Below are positions 52,986-64,000 of a DNA stretch of 64,000 bases, in pieces. The DNA comes from Prionace glauca (Eukaryota > Chordata > Chondrichthyes > Carcharhiniformes > Carcharhinidae). Position numbers and translations under genes: made by a program. The notes below the pieces were generated by a model. It saw only the letters and a list, made by a program, of their open reading frames with translations, was not told the origin of the DNA and ran no database searches. The DNA is taken from NCBI GenBank assembly GCA_037974335.1, contig CM075732.1, positions 100,151,789 to 100,215,788 on the forward strand, written 5' to 3'. How positions within the stretch are numbered: the first letter of the stretch is position 1; every line of letters starts with the position of its first letter.

Positions 52986-54238
52986 TCATGATGTCAACAT
53001 TGATGTCAACATTCATGGCCTCCTGGAAACCGTTCCAAACAACATTGACTCTCGCCATCACCAACCTGCCATCCTGCTGGGGTTTAGGGATAAGGGTGCT
53101 ACACAAATGCAGGGTGTTGTTGTTGATCAGAGTTTGCAACAATCCGGATATCAGCTGTTGCATTTTGACCTTCCATGGGTTTGAAATGTGGTGTGAGTGA
53201 AGATAGAGGCTGATAAATGGACAAACAAAAATAAGGTGTTGGAGCTGTGGTTTGTGTGTTCTCTCACTCTTTTCAACTCAGTAATAAAACCAATCTTCAA
53301 CTAAATATCCCATTCACTGATCATCAGCCTGGATTTATTCTTAATAATATTGAGTTCAGGGTGAAGCAGATTACAGGTGTATTTGCTGTATAGAAACGTG
53401 TGTATTTTGTGGACATTCAGCCCCATTAGACTGTTGCAGCATTCCCATTGGATCCTGATTGGCCGGGATCTGAACTCGATTCAACTGAATGAATGGTTTG
53501 GGTTCTGGAATAATTCCTAAAATCTGTCAGTAATTTCTAAAGGAGCTTTCAGACACTTAGTGGGCCAGCCTTTGCCTCTCCATTTGGAGCCACTGTTCTG
53601 CTCAATCACACCTTCAGCCCCACCTTTGAGGCCATTGTCATCAGTAAAATCCTCTCTCTCCCCATGGTTATTCCCCTTGGGATGAACCCACCTCACTCCC
53701 TTCAATCCAAGGCTCACAGAGAGCAACGGCTACAACTGGTTTCACCAATCATTGGCATCATTGGATGGGCCACTCAGGCACCATCAGACCCTGCTATCCC
53801 CTCCCAAAACCATTCATTACTCCAGCATCATCCTGGAATGCAAAGGAAGCTCTTTCCATCTTTTCTCCATTCACAAACATCCCCTTACATCCCTCTCCTG
53901 TCAACCCACTGGCTCACGTCAAAACTCTCTCGGGGTTCAGTTGGGGTCTGTAGTTTCCGTGTGTCTCCCCCTGTTTCTCTCCCCTCCCCCCCAGGGTGGG
54001 CCCTACATTGCAGAGTATTGTGAATGATCCCAGCATCACCAGCAGTGGCAATGCTCCTATAGTTGAGCTTTAAGTGGTACTAAATACTCTGGATGTCAGG
54101 CTCCAGCTGATGTGAGGAGCCAATGAACAGCACAGTTAGAGCAGGCTGACCACAGAAACCACGGCAATGAGCAGCCAGCAAAAGTGAATGTTCTGCTTCC
54201 ATCGCGGTGAATGGGTGTGGGTTAAACACACGCTGTAG
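52986..54238. repeat. Triplicated block, copy B
   Basis: Matches 13036-14283 and 60298-61786. A short repeat of TTGATGTCAACATT at 52994-53012 differs from copy A. Confidence 0.85.
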
Positions 54239-54960
54239 TGTAAAAGATTGTCAAAAGATACAGCACGATAGAGATCAGCTGCAGATATGGGTGGAGAATT
54301 GGCAGATGGAGTTTAATCCGGGCAAGTGTGAGGTGCTGCACTTTGGGTCATCAAATGTTAAGGGTAAATATACAGTTAATGGCAGGACCCTGAACAGCAC
54401 TGATGTACAGAGGGATCTTGGGGTTCAAGTCCATAGCTCCCTGAAAGTGGTCACACATGTCGATAGGCTGGTAAAGAAGGTAAATGTCATGCTTGCCTTT
54501 ATTGGTCGGGGCATTGAGTACAAGGGTCAGGGTGTCATGTCACAGTTTATAAAGCTTTTGTTCGGCCACACTTAGAGACTTGCATTACAGGAAGGATGTG
54601 GATGCTTTGGAGAGGGTGCAGAAGAGGTTTACCAGGATGGTGCCTGGATTAGAGGCAATGAGCTATAAGGAGAGGCTGGACAAACTAGGCTTGTAGCATT
54701 TTTGTAGCACCTTTAACATAGCAACACATTGTGGGAACAGAGTCAGTCGGGAGTTTTAAGGAGCTTTTAGAGAAGTACATGAATCTGCAAGGAATAGTGA
54801 GATATGGAGCAAGGACAGGCAGAAGGGATGAGTTTAATTTGGCCTCATGTTCGGCACAGGATCCTGAGTTGATTTCTGGTCTCCACATTACAGGAAGGAT
54901 GTCGTGTGTGGAACCCTGGGAATGTGTTGCTATGTTTCCATGTTGTAAATCTCAATGACT
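54239..54960 (+). mobile_element. Older CR1-like LINE, uninterrupted copy
   Basis: Counterpart of the outer element at 14284-17560, lacking the 2.5-kb CR1 found there. Encodes QLQIWVENWQMEFNPGKCEV and LVKKVNVMLAFIGRGIEYK; later parts carry deletions. Confidence 0.85.
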
Positions 54961-54967
54961 CTACGAC

Positions 54968-55918
54968 CATCTTTAGAACATAAGAACTAGGAGCAGGTGT
55001 AGTCCATCTGTCCCCTCGAGCCTGCCCCACCAATCAATAAGATCATGGCTGATCTTTTTGTGGACTCAGCTTCACTTACCCGCCCGCTCACCGTAACTGA
55101 GTTGTGGAACTGAGCCACGATAGATCAGCCATGATCTTATTGAATGGCAGGGCAGGCTCGAAGGGCTGGATGGCCTACTCCTGCTCCTATTTCTTATGTT
55201 CTTATGTAACACTTAATTCCTTTACTGTTCAAAAATGTATCTATCCTTGCCTTAAAAACATTCAATGAGGGAATCTCAACTGCTTCACTGGGCAGGGAAT
55301 TCCACAGATTCACAACCCTTTGTGTGAAGAAGTTCCTCCTCAACTCAGTCCTAACTCTCTCCCCCTTATTTGAGGCTATGCCCCCTAGTTCTAGTTTCAC
55401 CCTCCAGTGGAAACAACTTCCCTGCTTCTATCTTATCTATCCTCTTCGTAATCTTATATGTTTCTATAAGATCTCCCCTCTATCTTCTGAATTTCAATGA
55501 CTATAGCCCCAGTCTACTCAATCTATCCTCAAAAGCCAACCCTTTCAACTCCAGGATCAACCTAGTGAATCTCCTCTGCACCCCCTCCAGTGCCAGTATA
55601 TCCTTTCTCAAGTAAGGAGACCAAAACTGTACACAGTAACTCCAGGTGTGGCCTCACCAGCACCTTATACAGCTGCAACATAACCTCGCTGTTTTTAAAC
55701 TCCATCCCTCTAGCAATGAAGGACAAAATTCCATTTGCCTTCTTAATTACCTGCTGTACCTGCAAACCAACTCCTTGAGATTCCTGCACAAGGACACCCA
55801 GGTCCCTTGGCAAAGTATTTTCATAACAGTCCATTTTGCTGTTATTCCTACCAAAAGTGATGACCACACATTTATCAACATTGTATTCCATCTGCCAGAC
55901 CCTCATTCACTCTCTTAG
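54968..55918 (-). mobile_element. CR1-like LINE, minus strand, split by a CR1 tail
   Basis: 3' UTR at 54968-55097 and ORF2 end at 55211-55918 (minus-strand RTELRRNFFTQRVVNLWNSL and QVQQVIKKANGILSFIARGM). A 108-bp CR1 tail at 55098-55205 separates the pieces. Confidence 0.88.
55098..55205 (+). mobile_element. Very short CR1 insertion (TTCTTATG family)
   Basis: Only the last 108 bp of the 3' UTR, ending TTCTTATGTTCTTAT, flanked by GTAAC at 55093-55097 and 55206-55210, a likely 5-bp target-site duplication. Confidence 0.85.
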
Positions 55919-57688
55919 ACTATCTGTATCCAAAGAACATAGAACATTCCAGCGCAGTACAGGCCCTTCAGCCCTCGCTGTTGCACTAACCAGTGGAATC
56001 AATCGAATGACCCTCTAACCTGAACTATGCCAATGTTAACCATATGCCTATCCACTGACCATTTGAACACCATTAAAGTTGGCGAGTCCACAACTGCTGC
56101 AGGCAGGACATTCCACGCCCTTACTACCCTCTGAGTAAAGAACCTACCTCTGACATCCGTCCTATATTTTTCACCCCTCAATTTAAAGCTATATCCGCTC
56201 GTGTTAGCCGAGGAAAAAGACTCTCACTGTTCACCCTATCTAACCCTCTATGCCTCAATTAGGTCATCTCTTAAACTTCTTCTGTCTAACGAAAACAACT
56301 CAAGTCCCTCAGTCTTTCCTCATAAGACCTTCCCACCATACCAGGCAGCATCCTGGTAAACCTCCTCTGCACCCTTTCCAATGCCTCCACATCTTTCTTA
56401 TAATGCGGTGACCAGAACTGTACGCAATACTCCAAGTGGGGCCGCGCCAGAGTTTTGTACAGCTCCCTCTGCAGACTTTCAGCATCCTCTGCACAGTTTA
56501 CTCTGCCACTCATCTTAGTGTCATCTGCGAATTTTGACACACTACAATTGGTCCCTGACTCCAAATCATCCATGTTAATCGTAAACAATTGCAGTCCCAA
56601 CTCTGATCCCTGAGGCACACCACGACTCACTGATTGCCTACCAGAAAATCACTTATTGACCCCCACTCTTTGCTTTCTGTGAGTTAACCAATCCTCCATC
56701 CGTGCTAATACATTACCCAGAACACTGTGTACGTTGATCTTATGTAGCAGTCTTTGGTGTGGCACCTTGTCAAATGCCTTCTGGGAATCCAGATATACCA
56801 CATCCACAGGTTCCCCACTGCCCACTGCACAGGGAATGTTCTCAAAGAATACCACCAAATTACTCAAACATGACCTGCCCTTCATGAACCCATGCTGCAT
56901 CGTACCAATGGGACAACTTATATCCAGATGTTTCGCTAGTTCTTCCTTGATGATGGTTTCAAGCATTTACCCTGCTACAGAAGTTAAGCTAACTGGCCTT
57001 TAGTTACCTGCCTTTTGTCTACCTCCTTTTTCAAAAATCACATTTACTGTTTTCTAATCTCCCACAGTCCAATGAATTTTGGTAAATTAGCACTAGTGCA
57101 TTTGCTATTTCTCCTGCCATCTCTTTTAGGATGCTGGAATGCATTCCATCAGGACCAGGAGACTTGTCTCCCTTTAACCCCCATTAACTTGCTCAACATT
57201 ACCTCTTTCATGATAATGAAAGGTTTCCAGGTCCTCACCTGCCATAGCTTTCTTGTTGTCAATTTTTGGCATGTTATTTGTATCTTCCACTGTGAAGAGC
57301 GACACAATATACCTGTTCAATGCCTCAGCCATTTTCTCGTTTCCAGTTATTACACCACCCCCTTCTCATCCTCTAAAGAACCAATGTTTAGTTTCACCAC
57401 TCTTTCTCATTTTATATATTTGTTGAAACCTTTGCTCTTTGTTTTTATATTCTGAGCTGGTTTACTCTCATAATCCATCTTCCCTTTCTTTCTAGCTTTT
57501 CTCATGGCTTTCTGTTGACCTTTAAAGATTTCCCAATCCTTTAGTTTCCCACCAGTCTTTGCCGCTTTGGATGCATTTTCTTTCAATTTGATACCCTCCA
57601 TTATTTCCTTAGATATCCATGGCTGATTATCCCCTTTTCTGCAGTCCTTCCTTATCACTGGGATATACTTTTGCTGAACACTGTGAAA

Positions 57689-58195
57689 GGAGGGAGTGCA
57701 GAGGAGGTTTACTAGGCTGATACCGGAGTTGAGGGGATTGAGCTATGAGGAGAGGCTGAATAAACTAGGCTTGTACTCGTTAGAGTTTAGAAGAATGAGG
57801 GGAGATCTCATTGAGACGTATAAGATGATGAATGGGATGGATAGGATAGAGGTGGAGAGACTCTTCCCGCTCAAAAAAGACAGTAGGACTAGGGGGCACA
57901 GCCTCAAGATAAAGGGGAGGCGGTTTAGAACAGAGTTGAGGAGGAACTTCTTCACTCAAAGGGTGGTGAATCTCTGGAATTCTCTGCCCGTTGAAGTGGT
58001 GGAGGCTGCCTCGCTAAATATTTTTAAGAAACGGGTTGATGGGTTTTTGAGAAGGGATTAAGGGTTATGGGGAGAGGGCGGGAAGGTGGAACTGAGCCAC
58101 GACAGATCAGCCATGATCTTATTGAATGGCGGGGCAGGCTCGAAGGGCCAGATGGCCTACTCCTGCTCCTATTTCTTATGTACTTATGTTCTTAT
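57689..58195 (+). mobile_element. CR1 LINE 3' end (TTCTTATG family) inside the minus-strand CR1
   Basis: Open for about 120 codons (MQRRFTRLIPELRGLSYEER to the ORF2 end), with a TTCTTATG tail. TGAAAG occurs at both edges (57684 and 58195), a possible target-site duplication. Confidence 0.92.
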
Positions 58196-59166
58196 GAAAG
58201 TCCTCCACTGATCCTCAATTGTCCCACCATAAAGTCTTTGCTCCCAGTTTGCCTTAGCCAACTCCCCTCTCATCCCTTTATAATCTCCTTTGTTTAAGCA
58301 CAAGACACTGGGATTGGATTTTTCCTTCTCACGCTCCATCTGTATTTTAAATTCAATCATTCTGTCATCGCTTCTTCCAAGAGGATCCCTAACTGCAAGA
58401 TCATTAATTATTCCTGTCTTATTACACAGGACCAGATCTGGGATAACTTGCTCCCTTATCACTTCCATTACATACTGTTCAGGGAAACTATCACGGATAC
58501 ATTCTATAAACTCCTCCTCAAGGCTGCCTTGACTGACCTTGAAATTGGTTTAACCAATTGAAATGTAGATCAAAATCCCCCATGATAATTGCTGTACCAT
58601 TTTTACATGTATCAGTTATTCCTCTGGTTTGTTTCTCGTCCCGCCATGATGTCATTATTTGGTGGCCTGTAGACTACGCCTATCAGTGACTTTTCCTCAT
58701 TATTATTTCTAATTTCCACACAAATGGATTCAATCTCTTTTTCCATTGAACCTATACCATCACTCACTACCGCCGTGATATCATCCTTAGATATCAGAGC
58801 TACACCACCTCCCTTACCTTCCTGTCAGTCCCTCTGAACAGTTTGATAGCCCTGGATATTCAACTCCCAGTGGTGACCATCCTGTAACCATGTCTCTGTA
58901 ATGGTCACCACATCAGCCTCGATCACAATGATTTGTGCTGTCCACTCATTTACCTTGTTTCGAATGCGATGAGCACTCTGATAAAATGCGCTAGTTTTTG
59001 TACCTTCCTTTTGAATTCTAACACTTCCATTCATAACATCTCCTGAGTTCTCCTTCCTTTTAACTGTTTTCCTGATTGTTGATATAGTTGGAACCTTCTC
59101 CCCACATTTTATCCTCCCTCCTTCTCTGACTCTTTACACAGGTTCCCATCCCCCTGACATATTAGT

Positions 59167-59968
59167 TTAAACCCTCCCCAACCGTTCCAGCAAACACTCC
59201 CCTTCCGACATCAGTCCCAGCCCTGCCCAGGTGTAACCCGTCCAATTTGTACAGGTCCCACCTCCCCCAGAACCGGTCCCAATGCCCCAGGAATCTGAAA
59301 CCCTCCCCCGAAACCATCTCTTCAGCCACATATTTATCCGATAAATCCTCTCATTTCTGCTCTGACTAGTACGTGGCACCGGTAGTAATCCTGAGATCAC
59401 CTCCTTTGAGGTCAGACTTCTTAATTTTTCTCCTCGCTCCCTGTATTCTGCTTTTCGGGCCTCATCCCTTTTTTTACCCACGTCACTTGTACCAACGTGC
59501 ACTCCGACCACTGGCTGTTCACCCTCCCCTTTCAGAATGTCCTGCAGCAGCTCCGAGACGTCCTTGACCCGAGCACCAGGGAGGCAACATACCATCCTGG
59601 AGACTGGTTTGCAGCCACAGAAACACCTGTCTATTCCCCTTACAGTTGAATCCCCTGTAACTATGGCACCGGAAGACTTTTTACCCCTCCCCTCTGCAGC
59701 AGAACTAACCACGGTGCAATGAGTTTGGCTGCTGCTGCTTTCCCCAGAGAGGTCATTCCCCCCGACAGTATCCAAAGCGGTGTATCTATTTTACAGGGGA
59801 ATGGTCACAGGAGACTCCTGCACTTCCTGCCTTTCTCTCTTACTCTGTTTGGTGGTCACCCATTCCCTTCCTGCCTGTGGAGTCTGAGCCTGTGGTCTGA
59901 CCCCTCTCTATACGTGCTATCCACGATACTCTCTGACTCACGGATGCTCCACAGAATCTCCAGTTGCC
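59167..59968 (-). pseudogene. CR1 ORF1 with SGNH/GDSL esterase-like domain
   Basis: On the minus strand a coiled-coil-like start (QLEILWSIRESESIVDSTYR) is followed by an open frame from 59775: VTGDSTVRGIDRCFCGCKPV (GDS block), MVCCLPGARVKDVSELLQDI, and VGVHVGTSDVGKKRDEARKA (the GTND block, here GTSD). CR1 ORF1 proteins are known to carry an esterase domain of this fold. The N-terminal part is frameshifted, so it is a remnant. Confidence 0.78.
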
Positions 59969-59971
59969 GCT

Positions 59972-61786
59972 GGATTATATTCCTGATATCTTTGTCAATC
60001 CCTCCTTAGCTCTGACCTATCGCTGACCTTCTATTCTGCTCCACCTCCTCCATCTCCCTCTCCAACTCTCTCCTTCATCACATTTCTATCCTTCAGTTCT
60101 GTAGAAGAATCACACAGACTCGAAACATTAACTCTGTTTCTCTCTCCGCAGACGCTGCCAGACCTGCTGAGTTTATCCAGCACTTTCTGTTTTAATTAGA
60201 AATTACAGTTTGTTTTGCATGAACATTGAGAGTTTTATGGTGAACATTACTGATACTAGCTTTGTGTTCCATTTTTATTGAATAAAAACAGAAACAGATG
60301 CTACACAAATGCAGGGTGTTGTTGTTGATCTGAGTTTGCACCAATCCGGATATCAGCTTTTGCATTTTGACCTTCCATGGGTTTGAAATGTGGTGTGAGT
60401 GAAGATAGAGGCTGATAAATGGACAAACAAAAATAAGGTGTTGGAGCTGTGGTTTGTGTGTTCTCTCACTCTTTTCAACTCACTAAGGGCGGCACGGTAG
60501 CACAGTGGTTAGCACTGCTGCTTCACAGCTCCAGGGTCCTGGGTTCGATTCCCGGCTCGGGTCACTGCCTGTGTGGAGTTTGCACATTCTCCTCGTGTCT
60601 GCGTGGGTTTTCTCCGGGTGCTCCGGTTTCCTCCCACAGTCCAAAGATGTGCGGGTTAGGTTCATTGGCTATGCTAAAATTGCCCCTTAGTGTCCTGGGA
60701 TGTGTAGGTTAGAGGGATTAGCAGGTAAAATGTGTAGGGATATGGGGATAGGGTCTGGGTGGGATTGTGTTCGGTGCAGACTCGATGGGCCGAAGGGCCT
60801 GTTTCTGCACTGTAGGGATCTATGAAACTAATAAAACCAATCTTCAACTAAATATCCAGTTCACTGATCATCAGCCTGGATTTATTCTTAATAATATTGA
60901 GTTCAGGGTGAAGCAGATTACAGGTGTATTTGCTGTATAGAAACACGTGTATTTTATGGACATTCAGCCCCATTAGACTGTTGCAGCATTCCCATTGGAT
61001 CCTGATTGGCCGGGATCTGAACTCTATTCAACTGAAAGAATGGTTTAGTTTCCGGTATAATTCCTAAAATCTGTCAGTAATTTCTAAAGGAGCTTTCAGA
61101 CACTTAGTGGGCCAGCCTTTGCCTCTCCATTTGGAGCCACTGTTCTGCTCAATCACACCTTCAGCCCCACCTTTGAGGCCATTGTCATCAGTAAAATCCT
61201 CTCTCTCCCCATGGTTATTCCCCTTGGGATGAACCCACCTCACTCCCTTCAATCCAAGGCTCACAGAGAACAACGGCTACAACTGGTTTCACCAATCATT
61301 GGCATCATTGGATGGGCCACTCAGGCACCATCAGACCCTGCTATCCCCTCCCAAAACCATTCATTACTCCAGCATCATCCTGGAATGCAAAGGAAGCTCT
61401 TTCCATCTTTTCTCCATTCACAAACATCCCCTTACATCCCTCTCCCGTCAACCCACTGGCTCACGTCAAAACTCTCTCGGGGTCCAGTTGGGGTCTGTAG
61501 TTTCCGTGTGTCTCCCCCTGTTTCTCTCCCCTCCCCCCCAGGGTGGGCCCTACATTGCAGAGTATTGTGAATGATCCCAGCATCACCAGCAGTGGCAATG
61601 CTCCTATAGTTGAGCTTTAAGTGGTACTAAATACTCTGGATGTCAGGCTCCAGCTGATGTGAGGAGCCAATGAACAGCACAGTTAGAGCAGGCTGACCAC
61701 AGAAACCACGGCAATGAGCAGCCAGCAAAAGTGAATGTTCTGCTTCCATCGCGGTGAATGGGTGTGGGTTAAACACACGCTGCTGT
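59972..61786. repeat. Triplicated block, copy C
   Basis: 59972-60250 matches 17829-18118; 60298-60484 matches 18242-18426 (and 13142-13325); 60826-61786 matches 13326-14279. The order shows that copy C keeps a junction which in copy A was broken by the CR1 at 18429. A SINE at 60487-60825 interrupts it. Confidence 0.85.
60487..60825 (+). mobile_element. tRNA-derived SINE, full length
   Basis: Starts GGGCGGCACGGTAGCACAGT (box A region), box B GGTTCGATTCCCGG at 60542-60555, then a conserved middle, and a tail GGGCCGAAGGGCCTGTTTCT with GATCTATGA. Its last 40 bases resemble the 3' end of the CR1 at 4893-6686, which suggests it borrows that LINE's machinery. Confidence 0.95.
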
Positions 61787-62376
61787 TCGAACCGGGGGAG
61801 GGGAGTTGGGGGTGGAGTGTTGATTGGTGGGGGAGCGGGGGTTTTAATTAGCCCCCATATTGTCTTTTTCCTTTCCTCTTTAACACTTTCCCCAGGATTG
61901 AGTTTCTGGCAATTTGTCCTCATTTCTCCTTCTTTGCTTTGATGTAAATTTAGTTTATTTTCTCTCCTGTGGACAATTCTTTGAGGATTTTCTATGTTTA
62001 AGGGGCTATATAAATGCTGGTTGTTGTTACCAAGGGAAAGAGGATTTGGTTCCGGTGATTTTGAATAAATGTTCCAACTATCTACATTTCTGCAGCTATT
62101 GTCTCCCTCACTGTGTGAACTCTTCATCTTAAACCAGTTTATTGTGCGGAGCTTCACTCAACAAATGATAAATGTCACTTATAACAGTTCCACCCAGGAA
62201 GGGGATTAGCCATTGGCTCAATGTCACCGCTTCCTCTTTATCGACCCTTTAACTTCATTCGCTGGTGAAGAAAAGGATATTAAACCGGCTGCATTTGTTG
62301 GGACACTTTGTGTTTCAATGTTTTTACTGGACATACAATAAACGGTGTGGAGAAACAGGGTTGTCACTCTGTCGAG
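61787..62376 (+). promoter_or_regulatory. Putative promoter and 5' UTR of gene C
   Basis: Holds CCATTGG (inverted CCAAT box) at about 62209, and TTCCTCTTT at 62231-62239 in the orientation and distance seen for gene B. No clear TATA box. The G-rich part at 61787-61850 is unassigned. Confidence 0.45.
62231..62239 (-). promoter_or_regulatory. PU.1-like box of gene C
   Basis: TTCCTCTTT (complement AAAGAGGAA), 146 bp before the ATG at 62377; the gene B counterpart is 134 bp before its ATG. Confidence 0.42.
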
Positions 62377-62428
62377 ATGATCAGTAAAACTCTTTTTGTT
62401 CTGACTCTGTCCCTCTGTGTTTCTGGGG
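62377..62428 (+). CDS. Gene C exon 1, signal peptide
   Basis: 52 nt from ATG to a GTAAGT donor, phase 1 exit. Reads MISKTLFVLTLSLCVSG plus a split glycine: a basic residue, a hydrophobic core and small residues before the cut. Length and phase equal those of gene B exon 1, so this is most likely the next receptor of the array. Its V exons lie beyond the window; none was seen up to 64000. Confidence 0.75.
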
Positions 62429-63807
62429 GTAAGTACAAGTTATGGTTTGGTTTGGAGAAGTTTCACTTGTGATTAAAATAACTCTCCCTGGTTTGTGCTG
62501 CTGTGTGTGTCAGCTCCTGTATTGTGTGTGGATTCTACAGTTAGAACATTCTGAACTGGAGATTGATCATTGTATTGAGATAGTTTAGTGTATCTGACAC
62601 AGAATTACACAGGCTGGGAACACGGGTCACAGAACTGAGTGTTCCACCATTCTTTCCAGTTTAATGGGACAATGGGTTTGACTGACAGTCTGTACATTAA
62701 GTGGGTGTATTTGTGGGCACTGCGAGGCAGCAGTGTTAACCACTGTGCCACCGTGCCCCCCCCCCCCCCCCCACTACTAGCAACACTACCCCACCTCCTG
62801 TTTCTGCTTTTCCTGAACTTCCTAAATGTTGACTATCCTTGAATATTCAGTCCCCAGCCTTGGTCCCCCAGCTGCCGTGTCTCCGTAATACCTATTAGAT
62901 CATTCCTGTTTGGTTCTATTTGTGTCATCAATTCATCTATTTATTGGGAATGCTGCGAGCTTTCACAGTGTTTCTCATTCTGTATTTTGAACATTATTGG
63001 GGATTTTGACTCGATTTGATGCAGACCTTTGTTTCTGCAGCCTTCGATTATTGCTTTTCAAATTCCCATTCCAAGCTTTTTCTCCCATCTGAATTCCCAG
63101 CCAGGATTACTCAGGCTGCCGCCTTATTGGCTGATGTTACCTACATTAAAACTTCAAAAGAAGGTCATTGTCTCGGAAGCACCTTGAGATGGTGAGTAGG
63201 TGTGAGGAGTGCTGGATGATTACAAGTCTTTCTTGCTTTTACTGTCAGATTATTAATGAATTCTGGCTCATTACAAAATCAGATATGTCCCTTAATGTGT
63301 CTGAAACATCTTCAGAAACGGTTCAATCCACAGCAATTCCTGGCTATGAACTCACACAGTGACATGGAACGTTGTTACTGATAGAAATAAGAAGCTCGCA
63401 ACAGCCTCAGTAAATTCCCAGACAGAGGTTTCAGATCAGATGGGAAATGAGAGTATAACTAGGACACAGCAACAAGCCACATCCTGTCATCAAATCCACA
63501 AAATCACCAGTTACACCCGAACCTCAACATCATGACAAGTGAATTGCAGGTTGTAATGTCTGAGGTGTCTTTCCCTCACCGTTCAGTGATAATACCACAG
63601 CATCATGTTCAATCCTTCTTCCTTTGTCTGGGGAACTTCACTGTGTCTCTAACCAGCTCATTCTCTGTTGCCCCCAGAACTGCTCTGACCTAGATCTTGT
63701 TTTGTGTCAATAGGTCTGATAGTTGCCCCTGTCCCAGTTCTTGTGTTCCATTGTAATTTCTCAAGGATTTGGAGTTAACCCAGAATATTTTCCTTTCCTG
63801 TTGCTGC
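62429..63807. other. Gene C intron 1, left part
   Basis: A SINE scrap with a C homopolymer at about 62716-62772, and a minus-strand LINE piece at about 62800-63010 whose complement resembles the CR1 endonuclease start at 58825-59034. The rest is unassigned. Confidence 0.55.
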
Positions 63808-64000
63808 TACGGTGGCGCAGAGGTTCGCACTGCTGCCTCACAGTGTCAGGGACCCGGGTTCGTTTCTGGTCTTGGGTAACTGTGTGGAGTTTCCATGTCC
63901 TACCACTTTTTTGTGGCTTTCCTTCGAGTGTTCTGGTTTACTCACACACTCCAAAGATATTTAGTTTAAAATGATTGGTTAAATTGCCCCTTCGTTTCCA
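63808..64000 (+). mobile_element. tRNA-derived SINE, cut by the window edge
   Basis: Starts CTACGGTGGCGCAGAGGTTC, with a box B-like GGGTTCGTTTCTGG, and continues to the edge with TAAATTGCCCCTTCGTTTCC. Diverged from the copies at 8240 and 60487, so older. Confidence 0.85.

Larger units (their letters stand above)
55933..59968 (-). mobile_element. Nearly full-length CR1 LINE, minus strand, split by another CR1
   Basis: From 59968 (ORF1) to 55933 (3' end, AGAACATAGAACATTCCAGC). Pieces on the minus strand: ORF1 coiled-coil and esterase (59167-59968), endonuclease start (NEWTAQIIVIEADVVTITET, 58825-59034), LVLCNKTGIINDLAVRDPLG (58184-58468), NQPWISKEIMEGIKLKENAS (57407-57658), EEFLAKH-like region and [19 protein letters not shown] (56649-56966), RGVPQGSELGLQLFTINMDD and KFADDTKMSG (56286-56630). 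Frameshifts and deletions make it inactive. A + strand CR1 tail lies at 57689-58195. Confidence 0.9.

Noticed and set aside
1-64000. CRISPR array, operon or phage-like structure
   Set aside because: The tandem repeats have no unique spacers, and the window shows spliced genes, LINEs and SINEs typical of a vertebrate nucleus.

Overview
The window looks like nuclear DNA from a cartilaginous fish, most likely a shark. It is packed with CR1-type LINEs whose 3' tails end in TTCTATG or TTCTTATG repeats, and with tRNA-derived SINEs of the type known from elasmobranchs (tail text like GGGCCGAAGGGCCTGTTT). Introns are long and full of repeats. I see no bacterial or viral gene layout. All assignments come from reading the sequence; no database was searched.

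The host genes are a tandem family of immunoglobulin-superfamily receptors on the + strand. Gene A enters from the left edge and shows two cytoplasmic-tail exons (335-378, 1308-1351). Gene B (24592-46821) can be read completely: a leader, three V-set domains each ending in a J-like G-x-G-T motif, a transmembrane exon and five tail exons. The ten exons join in phase into 482 codons plus a stop. The tail carries a canonical ITAM, YMALQQRRESIYSDL, split over two exons. Gene C starts at 62377 with a leader exon and runs off the right edge. Genes B and C both have a PU.1-like box about 140 bp before the ATG. The nearest known groups I can name are the NITRs of bony fish, the MDIRs of skate and NKp30-like VJ-type receptors; none is proven here.

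The layout reflects segmental duplication. 1-1715 repeats as 40928-42637. 10238-14603 (continuing at 17113) repeats as 48019-54960. A part of that second block is present a third time at 59972-61786. Mobile elements present in one copy and absent from the other post-date the duplication: a CR1 with an open 583-codon frame (49949-51890), a CR1 at 14604-17112, and a SINE at 60487-60825.

Region by region: 1-2065, gene A tail and a CA-rich repeat. 2066-24187, a graveyard of LINEs and SINEs including one decayed V exon (6721). 24188-46821, gene B, whose first intron holds two large minisatellites (26-bp unit at 25268-26189; 21-bp unit at 27475-31108 with a higher-order repeat of about 1.2 kb). 46822-61786, duplicated flank with CR1 insertions. 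61787-64000, promoter, leader and first intron of gene C.
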